This document shows positions 34,840 through 44,388 of a DNA stretch of 64,000 bases, piece after piece. The DNA lies in contig CM075943.1 of the NCBI GenBank assembly GCA_038030265.1, forward strand, positions 20,708,001 through 20,772,000, read 5' to 3'. Source of the stretch: Corythucha ciliata (lineage: Eukaryota; Arthropoda; Insecta; Hemiptera; Tingidae). The translations under genes were made by a program, and so were the position numbers. Each line of letters opens with the position of its first letter. Within the stretch, counting starts at the first letter, position 1. The notes under the pieces were generated by a model. That model did not search any database, was not told the DNA's origin, and saw only the letters and a list, made by a program, of their open reading frames with translations.

Positions 34840-37040
34840 TTAATGGATTAAGAAGAGCTTCATCGCACTCGGGGTCGGACTTGAAGGTCTATATGCCCCT
34901 GTTGCCCCCTTCCGCGCGTATGGCCACGTTCTAGCGTTATTGGTGTTCGTGCTGATGAACTCTCCAAGTCCTACAGCCCCCCCCCCTACAGCCTATACAG
35001 CCCTACAGCCCTATACAGCCTAATATACAGTATTTATGGAGATTGGTTTACTATTTTAAAACCCAGCTCACCCCTATCTTTGCTCATCCCCGAGAGCTTC
35101 GTGGGAATTATGTTCATTTCAAGTGAACTTGACGTTCCGGGGAATAGATCCGGGGGATCTATCCGTTCTGCGTTCTTGCAGATTGGATGGCCTGAATCAT
35201 GAGAAGCTGATATGATAAGAGTTACCTCATATGTACCATGGACCCTAATGAATAACGTTTGTGTGATTTTTGCACTTTTTAAGGTGTCGAGGCTGGGTCG
35301 TCTTGATCGGCAGGTCCTAAGGAAATTTTCAGTTGCTATAATAACATGGAAGTAATACAAAGGTTTACCATTATCGGGTGAACATTCTGTCCCCTTTCCG
35401 TTCCTCCACATAAATAACTCAAGTTGGTCAATCTTTGTTGCTGCTATTCTTTGTAATGATACCCTTCAGTATAAAATTACATATTCCGCTCTCGCCGGTA
35501 TTTCAAACTTTGAGCAATAACTTTTACTTACCAAACCTAATTCTCCCTAATTTACCGGGGGTAGTACAAAGTTATTCGTTCAATTACAAGTGTCGTAAGG
35601 CTCGTAGCGTGAGAATGAGGAGAAATAATGATATACGTTTTTTTAGAGAAGAGAGTTGATAATGCTTGGCACGTATGTTCCTCTGTGCAAGGCGGGTATT
35701 AGTCGATCCTTGCATCTGAGCCAAGTCCACCTGTGTCAAAAAACTACAAAATTGCTCACAGTCATATCTTAATATTGATGGTGCTGAAGTGCATTTACCA
35801 CGATATTTTATCGAATATGTCACAACCCACGACTGTTCAATACCAAAAACCGGCGGTCCATTTTGCAGGAACAATTTTAGGTATTGTACAATAATTGCAT
35901 TGATTTCATCATCTTACTGTTGCCTTGGTATTGTTTTTTTTTTAAAGGATAATGCTCACACAAACGTATTCCATTTCGCAATAAAGGAAAAGGGTAGACA
36001 GGTTTTTACTTTCATGTTCCCGCTCAAATTCTCGTAGGGAACATGGAAGTATGGTATATTTATTTTCTAATGAGAAGGCCAGAGGGTTGGAAAACAGAAG
36101 AAGGCCGCCTTATTAGTTTGAGATCAAGACGACGACCAGGACCACGACGCTCACAGAGAAGTTTCTCATTATGTGTTTCCATCGGGTACCTAACGAGTGA
36201 AGACCTCCCTCAAAATTATACCCTTTTCCTCAAACGACCATTCCTTTCAAGAAACGCTTTTTAAGAACAATCCGACGAAGTTCCCTTTCATTTCTATGTG
36301 CTTTTTCTCTCTCACTCCCTCCTCTAACTCGTCCTTTCACTCTTACCCTGAAACTCTAAGAAATTCTGGTGGGTCCAGAGGTGTACCATCCTTAAAGCGT
36401 GTTCTCCTGTCCTTAGCCTTCAGTTCCGCAATTATTAAATGACGGCAAAGAAAAAGCACTTAAGCCCCCCCTCCTCCTCCTTCCATGAAACATGAACCTC
36501 CACCACTGTAGCAAGGCATTGAAATCCCTTCCTCCCTACAACACAGTGCGTTCTGAATTCATGGTTAAAACCTATAACTTTTTTATTGCCCTTTATTGAT
36601 TCAGAAGGAAAAAAAGCTCACATTTTTAACTGAAACAAGCATTGAAGACGGGATGGATAAAGAGAGTACGACCAATGCCAAGTATGTTTAGGTACGCGAT
36701 ACCCGTTCAAAAGTGTTCACCAACTTTCAGCGTTCACGAGTAGTACATTACCACACGAAGCTTTTTTGTGGGTGACGATAATGTTCTCATTATCTGTGAT
36801 GGTCTTTATGTAAGTTCAAGTGGGACTGGAAAACATTCTGAAGTGCGTATGAAATAAAAATGTTTATGCCTGCTCAAGTACCTTATTTACGATAGGAATG
36901 ATTCATTTTTGTGGTTCACAATAATTGATTGTGTTTCAAGGGTGTAAAGGAAACTCCCCAGATAGCGAGAGAAAATATTAACATGTTCATTGCAGTTCGG
37001 ACGGGACAAAAGACAAAGAAAGACGTTCATTAGTGATTCG
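34840..37040. other. No gene seen; upstream region of the CHK gene
   Basis: It contains a CAGCC(C)TATA microsatellite-like stretch (34970-35030). The largest frame (35034-35411, -) encodes 125 residues with no motif I recognise. Just before the kinase gene, ACATGTTCATTGCAG ending at 36995 resembles a 3' splice acceptor, so a non-coding or short coding upstream exon is possible. Confidence 0.35.
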
Positions 37041-37046
37041 CACAAA

Positions 37047-38273
37047 ATGTCCCGTACGGTCACGCTTCGCAGACTGTTCAACAGAATTACTGAAGAGGGA
37101 GCCTTTGGCGACAGCGAGTTCATAACATCCTTGTTCGAGGATGACTCTGACGTAGGTACTCAGTTCGTGTCGACAGTGTTCTTCGTGAAAGCCCACGTCG
37201 CGCAAAAAGGCGTGCTCAAGGACATACCAGTCGTTGTCAAAGTTCAGTCGGGAAATGAGAAAATGCTAACTTCGGGCAGCTTGAGTGATATGTTCAATAA
37301 TGAAGTCATTATGTACAAAATTATAATTCCTCTACTGCGGGCTAACCACATTGATATGTTTCCCGTGTGTTTCTTTTGTCACGCGCGGGATGGGGCCAAT
37401 TTTGAAAATGGCGTCTTAGTTCTCGAGGATCTGCGCAGTAAGGGGTTCATTAGTCTCAACACGATACAATTATTTGATTTACCACACTTGTTGTTGGCTG
37501 TAAGAAAACTGGGTGAATTCCACGGCTTGAGTTACAGATACAAGGAAGAGAACTACGGACAAGAAAATCAACTCAAAAATAAATTAGAACCGACCAAATA
37601 CTCCAAGGATTGGCTAGTTCAAGTGCAGCCAATTTTACTTCGATTCGCAAATAATTATAAAGATGTCCTAGTTTGCGATGGATACGACAAGGCTCAATTT
37701 GATCATCTCATTAAAATGATCCGTGATGACTTCGAATATCTAGTCAATTTTGTCACAAAACCCGATGAACCCTTCGCCGTCATTTGCCACGGTGACTTCA
37801 AACGAAACAACATGTTTTTCAAGTACGACAGTGATGGCAAGCCGACAGACGTCAAATTCTTCGACCTTCAGAACAGTGTCTACAGCGATCCGTCTCTCGA
37901 ACTCAGTTTTTTTCTCTACGCCAACGTAACCTCAGAAACTCGGCAAGGACATTGGGATGAGCTTCTAGACGTGTACTGGAAGGGGGTTGTAACGACCGCG
38001 CCTCGCCCTGGGTTTTCAAAAGCCGCATTTTTTGCTAATTTCACGGAAAAGGCATTCGCAGGATTCTTCATTGCATCTCTATTTTTGTCACCTAGCAATT
38101 GTGATGAGGATATGATAGGAAGCAATGGCACGTCGGATGTTCATCGAACCGCGTTGGATAGAAGTGAAGAAATACGTGACGCTTTCAGACACGCAATCGA
38201 TAAGAACTACCTGAAGAAAATTTCAGAGCATCATAAACAGGCGAAAACATGGTGTACCGGACGCCAGGAGTAG
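37047..38273 (+). CDS. CHK / ecdysteroid-kinase-like (EcKinase) family protein
   Basis: A 408-residue protein in one exon, the normal full length of this family. Members are small-molecule kinases related to choline and aminoglycoside kinases; some phosphorylate ecdysteroids, and others are linked to detoxification in arthropods. Visible kinase features: the strand-3 lysine in PVVVKVQ (K65), a glutamate in FNNEVIMY (E86), a hinge-like LVLEDL (124-129), the catalytic loop HGDFKRNN (248-255; D250, N255) and the metal-binding FFDLQ (D273). No signal peptide, so probably cytosolic. I chose ATG 37047 because the frame is open upstream only to a TTG (36990), with a possible splice acceptor between; an extra 5' exon remains possible. 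No key residue is missing. The substrate cannot be read from sequence. Confidence 0.9.
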   Translation: MSRTVTLRRLFNRITEEGAFGDSEFITSLFEDDSDVGTQFVSTVFFVKAHVAQKGVLKDIPVVVKVQSGNEKMLTSGSLSDMFNNEVIMYKIIIPLLRANHIDMFPVCFFCHARDGANFENGVLVLEDLRSKGFISLNTIQLFDLPHLLLAVRKLGEFHGLSYRYKEENYGQENQLKNKLEPTKYSKDWLVQVQPILLRFANNYKDVLVCDGYDKAQFDHLIKMIRDDFEYLVNFVTKPDEPFAVICHGDFKRNNMFFKYDSDGKPTDVKFFDLQNSVYSDPSLELSFFLYANVTSETRQGHWDELLDVYWKGVVTTAPRPGFSKAAFFANFTEKAFAGFFIASLFLSPSNCDEDMIGSNGTSDVHRTALDRSEEIRDAFRHAIDKNYLKKISEHHKQAKTWCTGRQE

Positions 38274-38276
38274 AAG

Positions 38277-39234
38277 TAAGATTAATGATGAAATTAATCA
38301 TTTTTTAAGAGTGACCTCAAGTAGCAACAATTTATTGATTTACCACGCCAAAATTGATTGATTTGTCGTGTAAAAAAAGTGTTATCAATTTCTTTTTATT
38401 AACAAAGAATGAATTTGTTTTTGTGGACAATTATTTATCGTCAATAGAAATACCTACCAAAATTGCCTTACAGAGCCGTACCTACTATAATTTTTATAAC
38501 CGGCTAAATCCCGCATTACCAACGACAAGGAAGGTCACTTATATCAAGGCTGCTAGGCTGATACCCAAGTAAAGTGGCACATATTATGTCGATATTGTCC
38601 AAGTGTGACATTTTCAGTCGGTATCAAAGTGGAGTCAGGGACAAAAAAGTGTATGTTGACTATGTGGAGTGGTTAGTTTGAAGGTCAAAAATTACACTCG
38701 ACCTGGAGCGATCGAACGATGTAAAGAAATGTGGGGGGCCAACTTGGCAGTCATAAGGATTCGTGCAGTATGCGGATTTGAACAACGAATCGGCTTCACT
38801 TGAGTCGATTTCTCCCTGTGAGCGACCATATCTTTTAGGAACTGGCCCGCTGAGCCTTTCACAATGGCCTGCAGTGGTTATCATCATTTTTAATGTTAAA
38901 TTTTGGCGCCCCTCGTGTTTTTCTGCAAGTGGAAAACGCTATACAATTCGCGCCTCCTCGTGGGCGGCTAATCTGCCGCTAGAAATGCCCATTTGATCCA
39001 GATAGAATATAGAAAATAGAAAAACAAAAAAAAACAAAAAAAAAAAAACAAAACAAAAAAAACAGAAAAACCAAATAGAAAATAACGCTAATTTGCGACT
39101 TATGGCAATTTCCATTCAAAACACTACACAAGTGTAGTGAAGCGTCCTCTCCATAAACATTTGTTTCAATACAGAGAAGACGGATGGGAAAACTTACACC
39201 ACATCTGAGTATTGCGTTGAATGGAAAACGCCGT
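38277..39234. other. CHK 3' flank, no further gene seen
   Basis: The first few hundred bases probably hold the kinase 3' UTR, but no consensus AATAAA is obvious close to the stop. An A-rich tract interrupted by C and G occupies 39017-39070. Confidence 0.35.
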
Positions 39235-40013
39235 ATAATTGAGATAAATGGCCCATTCGGGGCTGAAACTATTGAGAAAAACAACTGATTCACGGACAGA
39301 AGTGAGAAAAAGCGCTAAATCACGGACAAAGTTAAGAAAAATACATAGCTAATTCGCGAGGTAAAACGTTGCTTTACGACTAAAATTAAGGAAAAGCTCT
39401 AAAATCGCGGATAAAGTATTTAAAAAAACAGTAATTTGCGTTTAGAATTACGAAACACGCTAATTCTCGGAGGGAATCGCTCTTTAGCGGCTAAAATCAC
39501 GTAACCATGGCTAAAGTGGAGAATAGAAAATAAAAAAATAGCGCTTAGAGGCTAGAAGTATGGAAACGACAATTTTCAGCTTCTGAAGGCAAGTTCGTGG
39601 CTCAAACTGCGAAAAAACCCTGATCCATAGCTAAAAGCGAAACAAATCTTGCTAATTCGCAGCTAAAATTATGAAACGTTGCTCATTCATGGATGGAATT
39701 GAGAAAAATCGCTAATTAGCGGTTGAAAGAAAAAACACGAATTCACTGCAAAATTCAGATAAATCTCTAATTTACGGCTAAAATGACAAAAAATCGCTAA
39801 TTCACCGATGTAATTGGGAAGAAGCGCTGAAGTGAATAAAACTCTAATTCGCGGCTAAAATAGAGGCAAATCGGTAATTCACCGATAAAATTTAGAAGAA
39901 GCGCTGGCGTGTGGAAAAAACGCTGATTCACGGTTAAAATGGTGAAAAAGCGCATTGCGGCTTTCTGAAGGTAACTTTGTGGCTGAAAGTGAACAAAATC
40001 GCTAATCCACGCC
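39235..40013 (-). repeat. F1 minisatellite (reverse orientation), target of the Penelope-like insertion
   Basis: About 25 units read on the + strand as GCTAATTCGCGGCTAAAAT and AGAAAAATC. Two landmark segments appear on the - strand near 39575-39605 (GAACTTGCC-TTCAGAAGC) and 39955-39995 (TTTCAGCCACAAAGTTACC-TTCAGAA). The array stops at the 14-bp duplication that flanks the Penelope-like element. Confidence 0.75.
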
Positions 40014-40286
40014 TATAAATGAGGATTTAGGTAATTGATTATTTATTTGAGTAAAAACATTCTTTTATTCTTGTTGTTTTTTCTTTATGTGTCCCAGCAA
40101 TTAATTAATTGAAATTAGACGACCCTTGTCTTAGGACTTTTCAAGGGATTACTCCCCCCTCACCGCACCACCCTAGTCACCCTGCAGTGAATTCGAGGGA
40201 GTGGGGAGGCTGAAAATAAAGAATTAAACTTTATTGAGGCTAAATACTTACCATTTTTTACTTGTTTTGAGTTCCGAGAAAAAATT

Positions 40287-40361
40287 GCTCCCAGGGTGGG
40301 ATTCGAACCCACGATCTCATAGTTTCGCGCCAGGCGCTCTGCCACTGAGCTAGCCTGAGAG
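40287..40361 (-). pseudogene. tRNA-like head of SINE copy 1
   Basis: On the - strand it has a D-arm with TAGCTCAGTGGCAGAGCG, a T-arm GTGGGTTCGAATCCCAC and acceptor halves TCTCAGG/CCTGGGA that pair. Box A- and box B-like promoter sequences are therefore intact. The anticodon loop CGCGAAA lacks the usual U at position 33 and its stem is imperfect, so this is a SINE head, not a functional tRNA. Confidence 0.6.
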
Positions 40362-40710
40362 GCTAACGCTAAGAGCGAACCCCACCAGAGAGAATCATAC
40401 CCTGGGAGCAATTTTTTCTCGGAACTCAAAACAAGTAAAAAATGGTAGTATTTAGCTTCAATAAAGTTTGATTCTTTATTTTTAGCCTCCCCACTCCCTC
40501 GAATTCACTGCAGGGTGACTAGGGTGGTGCGGTGAGGGGGGAGTAATCCCTTGAAAAGTCCTAAGACAAGGGTCGTCTAATTTGCAATTAATTAATTGCT
40601 GGGACACATAAAGAAAAAAAGAACAATTGTAAAACACGCACTGACCCGATTCGTGCGTTTGAGTTCCGAGAGGGAGTTTCTCTCTGGTGGGGTTCGCTCT
40701 TAGCGTAAGC

Positions 40711-40785
40711 CTCTCAGGCTAGCTCAATGGCAGAACGCCTGGCGCGAAACTAGGAGGTCGTGGGTTCGAATCCCACCCTGGGAGC
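40711..40785 (+). pseudogene. tRNA-like head of SINE copy 3
   Basis: The same tRNA-like structure as copy 1, with D-arm decay (AGCTCAATGGCAGAACG). The anticodon stem here pairs better (CCTGG/CTAGG), but the loop is again CGCGAAA without U33. The T-arm and acceptor pairing are kept. Confidence 0.55.
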
Positions 40786-40985
40786 AATTTTTTCTCGGAA
40801 CTCAAAACAAGTAAAAAATGGTAAGTATTTAGCTTCAATAAAGTTTAATTCTTTATTTTCAGCCTCCCCAATCCCTCGAATTCACTGCAGGGTGACTATG
40901 GTGGTGCGGTGAGGGGGGAGTAATCGCTTGAAAAGTCCTAAGACAAGGGTCGTCTAGTGTGAATTCTCTTTTATTCTATTTAAAT

Positions 40986-41031
40986 GTGCCGACTAGTTTC
41001 GGGGTAAATGCACCCCATTTTCAAGGCATCC
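40986..41031 (-). ncRNA. Hammerhead-ribozyme-like motif in the left Penelope repeat
   Basis: On the - strand: stem I halves TGCC and GGCA; core TTGAAAA in place of CUGANGA; stem II GGGG-TGCATTTA-CCCC; then GAAA; the minimal stem III A-CUAG-U; and C at the cleavage position. Hammerheads with this short stem III are documented in the LTR-like repeats of Penelope-like elements. The changed core suggests an inactive relic. Confidence 0.55.
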
Positions 41032-41227
41032 GTAGGTCTAAAAAAACAACTTAAAGGAGACATAACAACAATTAGTCCCAGCTCTCAAACACAACAAATA
41101 ACCAACAAAATACTCACATCTCCCCGTCACATGTCAAAAAAGCACACACAATCAACAATCCTGTTGATAGACAGGTATCCAGGAAACTTGTCTCTTCACT
41201 GAACCCTCTAAACACAGCGATAATCAT

Positions 41228-42010
41228 TCAAGATTGAGAGCCACTCCCCCTCAACCCATTCTCATATTTGCTTTTCCCACCGCTTCTCTTATACATTGCT
41301 AAAACATTACAATACGGTTCTACCCCCACACTATCCAACTGGAAATTGACAGTTTTCCCCCCCATATTTATGTGCAATTTTTCTAAAACTCTCAATTTTT
41401 CACAATTATTCTCCCGATCCAATACACTTACGTCTTTAAAGTTAAAAATATGCTCCGTTTTTCTATGATGTTCACTAAGCCCAGTATTATTTTTTCCATT
41501 TGTAGTATCACAAATGTGTTGTGCTGTTCTATTTTTCAACTTTTGCGTAGTCATCCCTATGTAGTAATTTTCACGCCCCCCGCAATCAATTTTATATACT
41601 ACGTTATTATTTTGAGTAATATTGTCTTTATCTTTAAAAGCAGGAAAAATATTCTTAAGTGAATTATTCAATTTAAAAGCTAAATTTATGTTATTAACTA
41701 TACAAAACTCTTTTAATAAATTTTTAATCGTATACGAAATTCCTTTTATAAACGTGATACTCATCGTACACCCTTCATTTTTATTCGCAACCTCCCTTTC
41801 AGCATTATTATTCAGCTTTAATTTGTTAATCTCGCTTTTAACAAGTTTTTTTACTGACATAGGAGGGTAATCGTTCTTTATAAACATATTTTCTATCTTT
41901 TTCATGTTATCTTCATGAAAATAATCTTCACTTAGCAATAACATTTTCCTTGTCTGGTTCTTAACAATGTTAACTTTCATGTGGTACGGGTGGTTTGAAT
42001 AATAATCCAA
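41228..42010 (-). CDS. Penelope-like element GIY-YIG endonuclease region (partial ORF)
   Basis: An open frame of 260 residues. The first ~80 residues match the linker between reverse transcriptase and endonuclease of Penelope ORFs (a DYPPMSVKKLV block corresponding to the usual NGYP segment). The middle (about 140-215) is a GIY-YIG domain: VVYKIDCGGRE, then YYIGMTTQKLKNRTAQH with the catalytic R, then a conserved HRKTEH and a late E in LRVLEKLHI. In GIY-YIG enzymes these residues form a one-metal nicking site, used by Penelope elements to open the target. The reverse transcriptase is absent, so the copy cannot move by itself. The frame is intact with no stops, suggesting a young insertion. 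ATG 42010 is only the first in-frame Met, not a native start. Confidence 0.85.
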   Translation of the reverse strand: MDYYSNHPYHMKVNIVKNQTRKMLLLSEDYFHEDNMKKIENMFIKNDYPPMSVKKLVKSEINKLKLNNNAEREVANKNEGCTMSITFIKGISYTIKNLLKEFCIVNNINLAFKLNNSLKNIFPAFKDKDNITQNNNVVYKIDCGGRENYYIGMTTQKLKNRTAQHICDTTNGKNNTGLSEHHRKTEHIFNFKDVSVLDRENNCEKLRVLEKLHINMGGKTVNFQLDSVGVEPYCNVLAMYKRSGGKSKYENGLRGSGSQS

Positions 42011-42087
42011 TAATCAGTTTGAAGCTGTTTCTTTTTTGTACCAATTAGTTTTTATCTCACCTTCCTCTCCTTTAAGTTGTTTTTTTA

Positions 42088-42129
42088 GACCTGCACTAGG
42101 GGTACATTTACCCCGAAACTAGTCGGCAC
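42088..42129 (+). ncRNA. Hammerhead-like motif in the right Penelope repeat (decayed)
   Basis: The inverted partner of 40986-41031. Stem II (GGGG-TACATTTA-CCCC), GAAA and stem III with ACTAGTC are kept, but the CUGANGA box is CTGCACTA and stem I does not pair well. Probably inactive. Confidence 0.4.
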
Positions 42130-42229
42130 ATTTAAATAGAATAAAAGAATGTTTTTACTCAAATAAATAATCAATTACCTAAATCTTTTAACATTCACGA
42201 TACAATCAAAATTTATAAATGAGGATTGT

Positions 42230-43259
42230 TTAATAATGTTTTCATTAAATGTTAAATCACATTGCATTTATCGATTTTGTTGATTTAGTTTTTGTTTTTT
42301 GACTAAAAACCCGCGTCTTGGTTGAATTTTTCATCCTCTTTTGTTCTCCGTAGGGTCTTATTATTATTATTATTTTGTTTCCATATATTATTTTGTGTTG
42401 AATATGTTTTATATGCTCTTATGTTTCGCGAAAACGTGCCTTCGTGAAAGCTTTGTTTACTTTTTAATTCATGTTGTTTTGTGCTCTCGAAAAAAGCCGT
42501 CTCGTTCGTAAAATTTGGTTGGCGTTCGGTCGCAGTGACGCGAAAAGAAAAGTGTTTGGTTTTTAAAACACCAAACACCCGAAACTAGGGAGGGGCAATT
42601 TGAAACACTTTAAGGAGGAGCTCCCACGTGTTCGAAACCAACTCGACAAAAGATTTCGATTTTCCGATTTGCTTCAAGAACATTCTATTTTCGTTCATCC
42701 GAAAATTTGGGTAAGCGCAAAAACCAAATTTAACCTCAATTTTGTTTCATTACTGGTAGTAAGAGGCCTATTTTAACGTCGGAGTTAACCTCTAATAGTA
42801 AACGTCCGGTTTGAACCAGCAGGAGATAACCTTCATTCGAAATGTAGGAAAATGGTTTTATTTTCAGTTTTTAGGTCCTCCGGGCCGGACTTGAATTTTG
42901 GTTTTTGTATTTTGTGTACTATTCGTTCGTTCATTAAGTAATAATAGGGGTATTCACGTCAACGTTCGTAAAACTTTCGGGGTTGCATGGAGTTTAAAAA
43001 AAAAAAAAAAAAACAAAAAAAACAAAAAAACAAAAAAAACGTGCGAAACTTGGCGACAAGATACATTGCCGAGATTTTAGATTGCTCTAGCGTTGTTCGG
43101 TCATTAGACGATTTGGAAATATTTTTGGTTCATGTTTCAGCCAATGTCATGGCTTTAAAGGTTTTCAAAATGCCAGTCGAAGAATAGAGCTTTTTGTTGT
43201 TGACCATCGTTCTTCGTAAATTGAATACGGCATCTTGCGAAGCATTTGAGCAGGTTTAG
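42230..43259. other. No gene seen; short direct repeat shared with 43521
   Basis: A 39-bp segment at about 42580-42618 (CGAAACTAGGGAGGGGCAAT, then TTGAAACACTTTAAGGAGG) recurs exactly at 43523-43560 inside a MITE. An A-rich tract lies at 42995-43038. The - strand frame 42303-42578 has no recognisable domain. Confidence 0.4.
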
Positions 43260-43820
43260 TCGTATGAATACTGATTTCACACAATTTTATCAGTGAAATT
43301 GTGTTTTCTCAATTTGAGCTGTGGATTAGCACGTTTTCTCAAATTAATCTGCTGATGACAGATATTTCTTAATTTAATCCTCGTATTAGCGTTGTACTCA
43401 ATTCAGCTCAATTTTTGTAGTCAATTTAGCAGCAAATTAGCGACTTTTAGTTAGGGTCGTATTCAGAGACCTTCCTTACCGAAGCCTTAACTTGAGTCGT
43501 TGAAATATCTTACGCAGGGCCGAAACTAGGGAGGGGCAATTTGAAACACTTTAAGGAGGCCTTAAAGTTGAGAAAGGTCTCTGAATGCAGCCCTAAAACA
43601 ACTTACGTTAAGTTTGGTTTCTGAATACGGGCCTTCCTTAGAGGTTTTTCTCAATTTTAGCTCCAAATTTCACCGCTTTTCCTCAATTTTAATCGGGAAA
43701 TAGAACTTTTTCCCAATTTCACCCACGAATTTCAGCACTTTCTGGAATTACTTTTTTTCACTATTTTAGCCAAGAATTTGCCTCCAAGAATTGGCGCTTC
43801 CTGTTTTCTCAATTATAGGC
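43260..43820 (+). repeat. F1 minisatellite block, split by a MITE
   Basis: Diverged F1 units (CTCAATTTTAATCGGGAAAT, GTGGATTAGCACGTTTTCTC) lie on both sides of the 141-bp MITE at 43453-43593. A landmark remnant, TTTGCCTCCAAGAATTGGCG, lies near 43778. Confidence 0.6.
43453..43593. mobile_element. MITE, 141 bp, TIR AGGGTCGTATTCAGAGACC
   Basis: The ends AGGGTCGTATTCAGAGACCT and, on the other strand, AGGGCTGCATTCAGAGACCT pair over about 28 bp. The centre carries a 39-bp sequence also found alone at 42580-42618. A related solo end (TTCTGAATACGGGCC) lies near 43618-43632. Confidence 0.6.
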
Positions 43821-43984
43821 TGTGTAAAGGATGGGCCGCAGCCGCACACGTGTCAATATTTGCCAAATATCTTACTACGCGTTTCATTTTCCTGCGTTGT
43901 TCGGTATTCTATAGGCAATACTATAGAAATTAATTAAATTGGAAGATATTAGTCCAATATGGACACAACGTGTGTGGCCAAACC

Positions 43985-44230
43985 TTAAGCACTTTTTCTT
44001 CATTTCAGCCGTCAATCAGCAAGTTTTTCAGTGAAATAGCGTTTCCTTAATTTTTAGCGGCGATTTTTCAATTGTATGGCGTTTTATTGGCTATTTTTAG
44101 GATACGCTTCGTCAGTTTAACCATTTTTAAGAAGCCAATGGTCAGCATTTGGCCATTTTTGGAGCGCAAATTGTTTGTTTGGGCATTTTTTGGGCACGGA
44201 TATAGAGTCAGTTTGGACATTGTTAGGATC
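43985..44230. repeat. Short F1 (+) and F2 (-) minisatellite remnants, adjacent
   Basis: 43985-44065 has F1-like units (CATTTCAGCCGTCAATCAGC); 44080-44230 has F2-like units in reverse (CATTTTTGGAGCGCAAATTG). The two families abut within 20 bp here. Confidence 0.45.
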
Positions 44231-44388
44231 GAACGTGAATAGAAAGTTCAAAATTTCTGTGAAGTTATTTCGCTATTTTCAGCAGCTGAGTTACATAATT
44301 TTAAAGAGCAATTTTATGGGTCCGACTTCTTAAGAAAAAAAATCGTGGTGTAGGCCATTCGTTCAACCGTAAACTTTGTGGATCTATG

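Larger units (their letters stand above)
40071..40966. mobile_element. tRNA-derived SINE cluster nested in the left Penelope repeat
   Basis: TCTTTTATTC flanks the insert on both sides (40061-40070 and 40967-40976). The uninterrupted sequence in the right Penelope repeat has it once, so this is a 10-bp target duplication. The insert has three SINE parts: copy 1 on the - strand (about 40125-40395, tRNA-like head plus body), a head-less copy 2 on the + strand (about 40397-40600), and copy 3 on the + strand (about 40655-40957). Bodies share CTCGGAACTCAAAACAAGTA, CCTCGAATTCACTGCAGGGT and AAGACAAGGGTCGTCTA. Copies 1 and 2 form a hairpin with ~230-bp arms. Confidence 0.8.
40028..42213 (-). mobile_element. 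5'-truncated Penelope-like element with inverted terminal repeats
   Basis: The element is bracketed by the direct repeat TATAAATGAGGATT (40014-40027 and 42214-42227), a 14-bp target duplication. Inside are inverted repeats of about 130 bp: the left repeat is 40028-40070 plus 40967-41057 (split by a SINE cluster), the right one 42058-42187. Shared blocks include TAGGTAATTGATTATTTATT, TGTGCCGACTAGTTTCGGGG and GGTCTAAAAAAACAACTTAA. Between them lies a GIY-YIG endonuclease frame; the reverse transcriptase part is missing. Inverted LTR-like repeats, variable target duplications and GIY-YIG endonucleases are the recognised Penelope pattern. Confidence 0.85.

Noticed and set aside
34970..35030. CAGCC(C)TATA microsatellite
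   Set aside because: Ordinary short microsatellite-like sequence; no further structure.
35034..35411. - strand frame of 125 residues
   Set aside because: No motif, no signal peptide, no supporting splice or poly-A signal. It cannot be told from chance.
40160..40429. - strand open frame of 89 residues with a VGSNPTLG segment
   Set aside because: This peptide is the familiar false translation of a tRNA T-arm. The frame lies in the SINE hairpin and is not a gene.
40287..40785. Two tRNA-like sequences as functional tRNA genes
   Set aside because: The anticodon loop lacks U33, the anticodon stems are poor, and both are fused to SINE bodies in a nested insertion.
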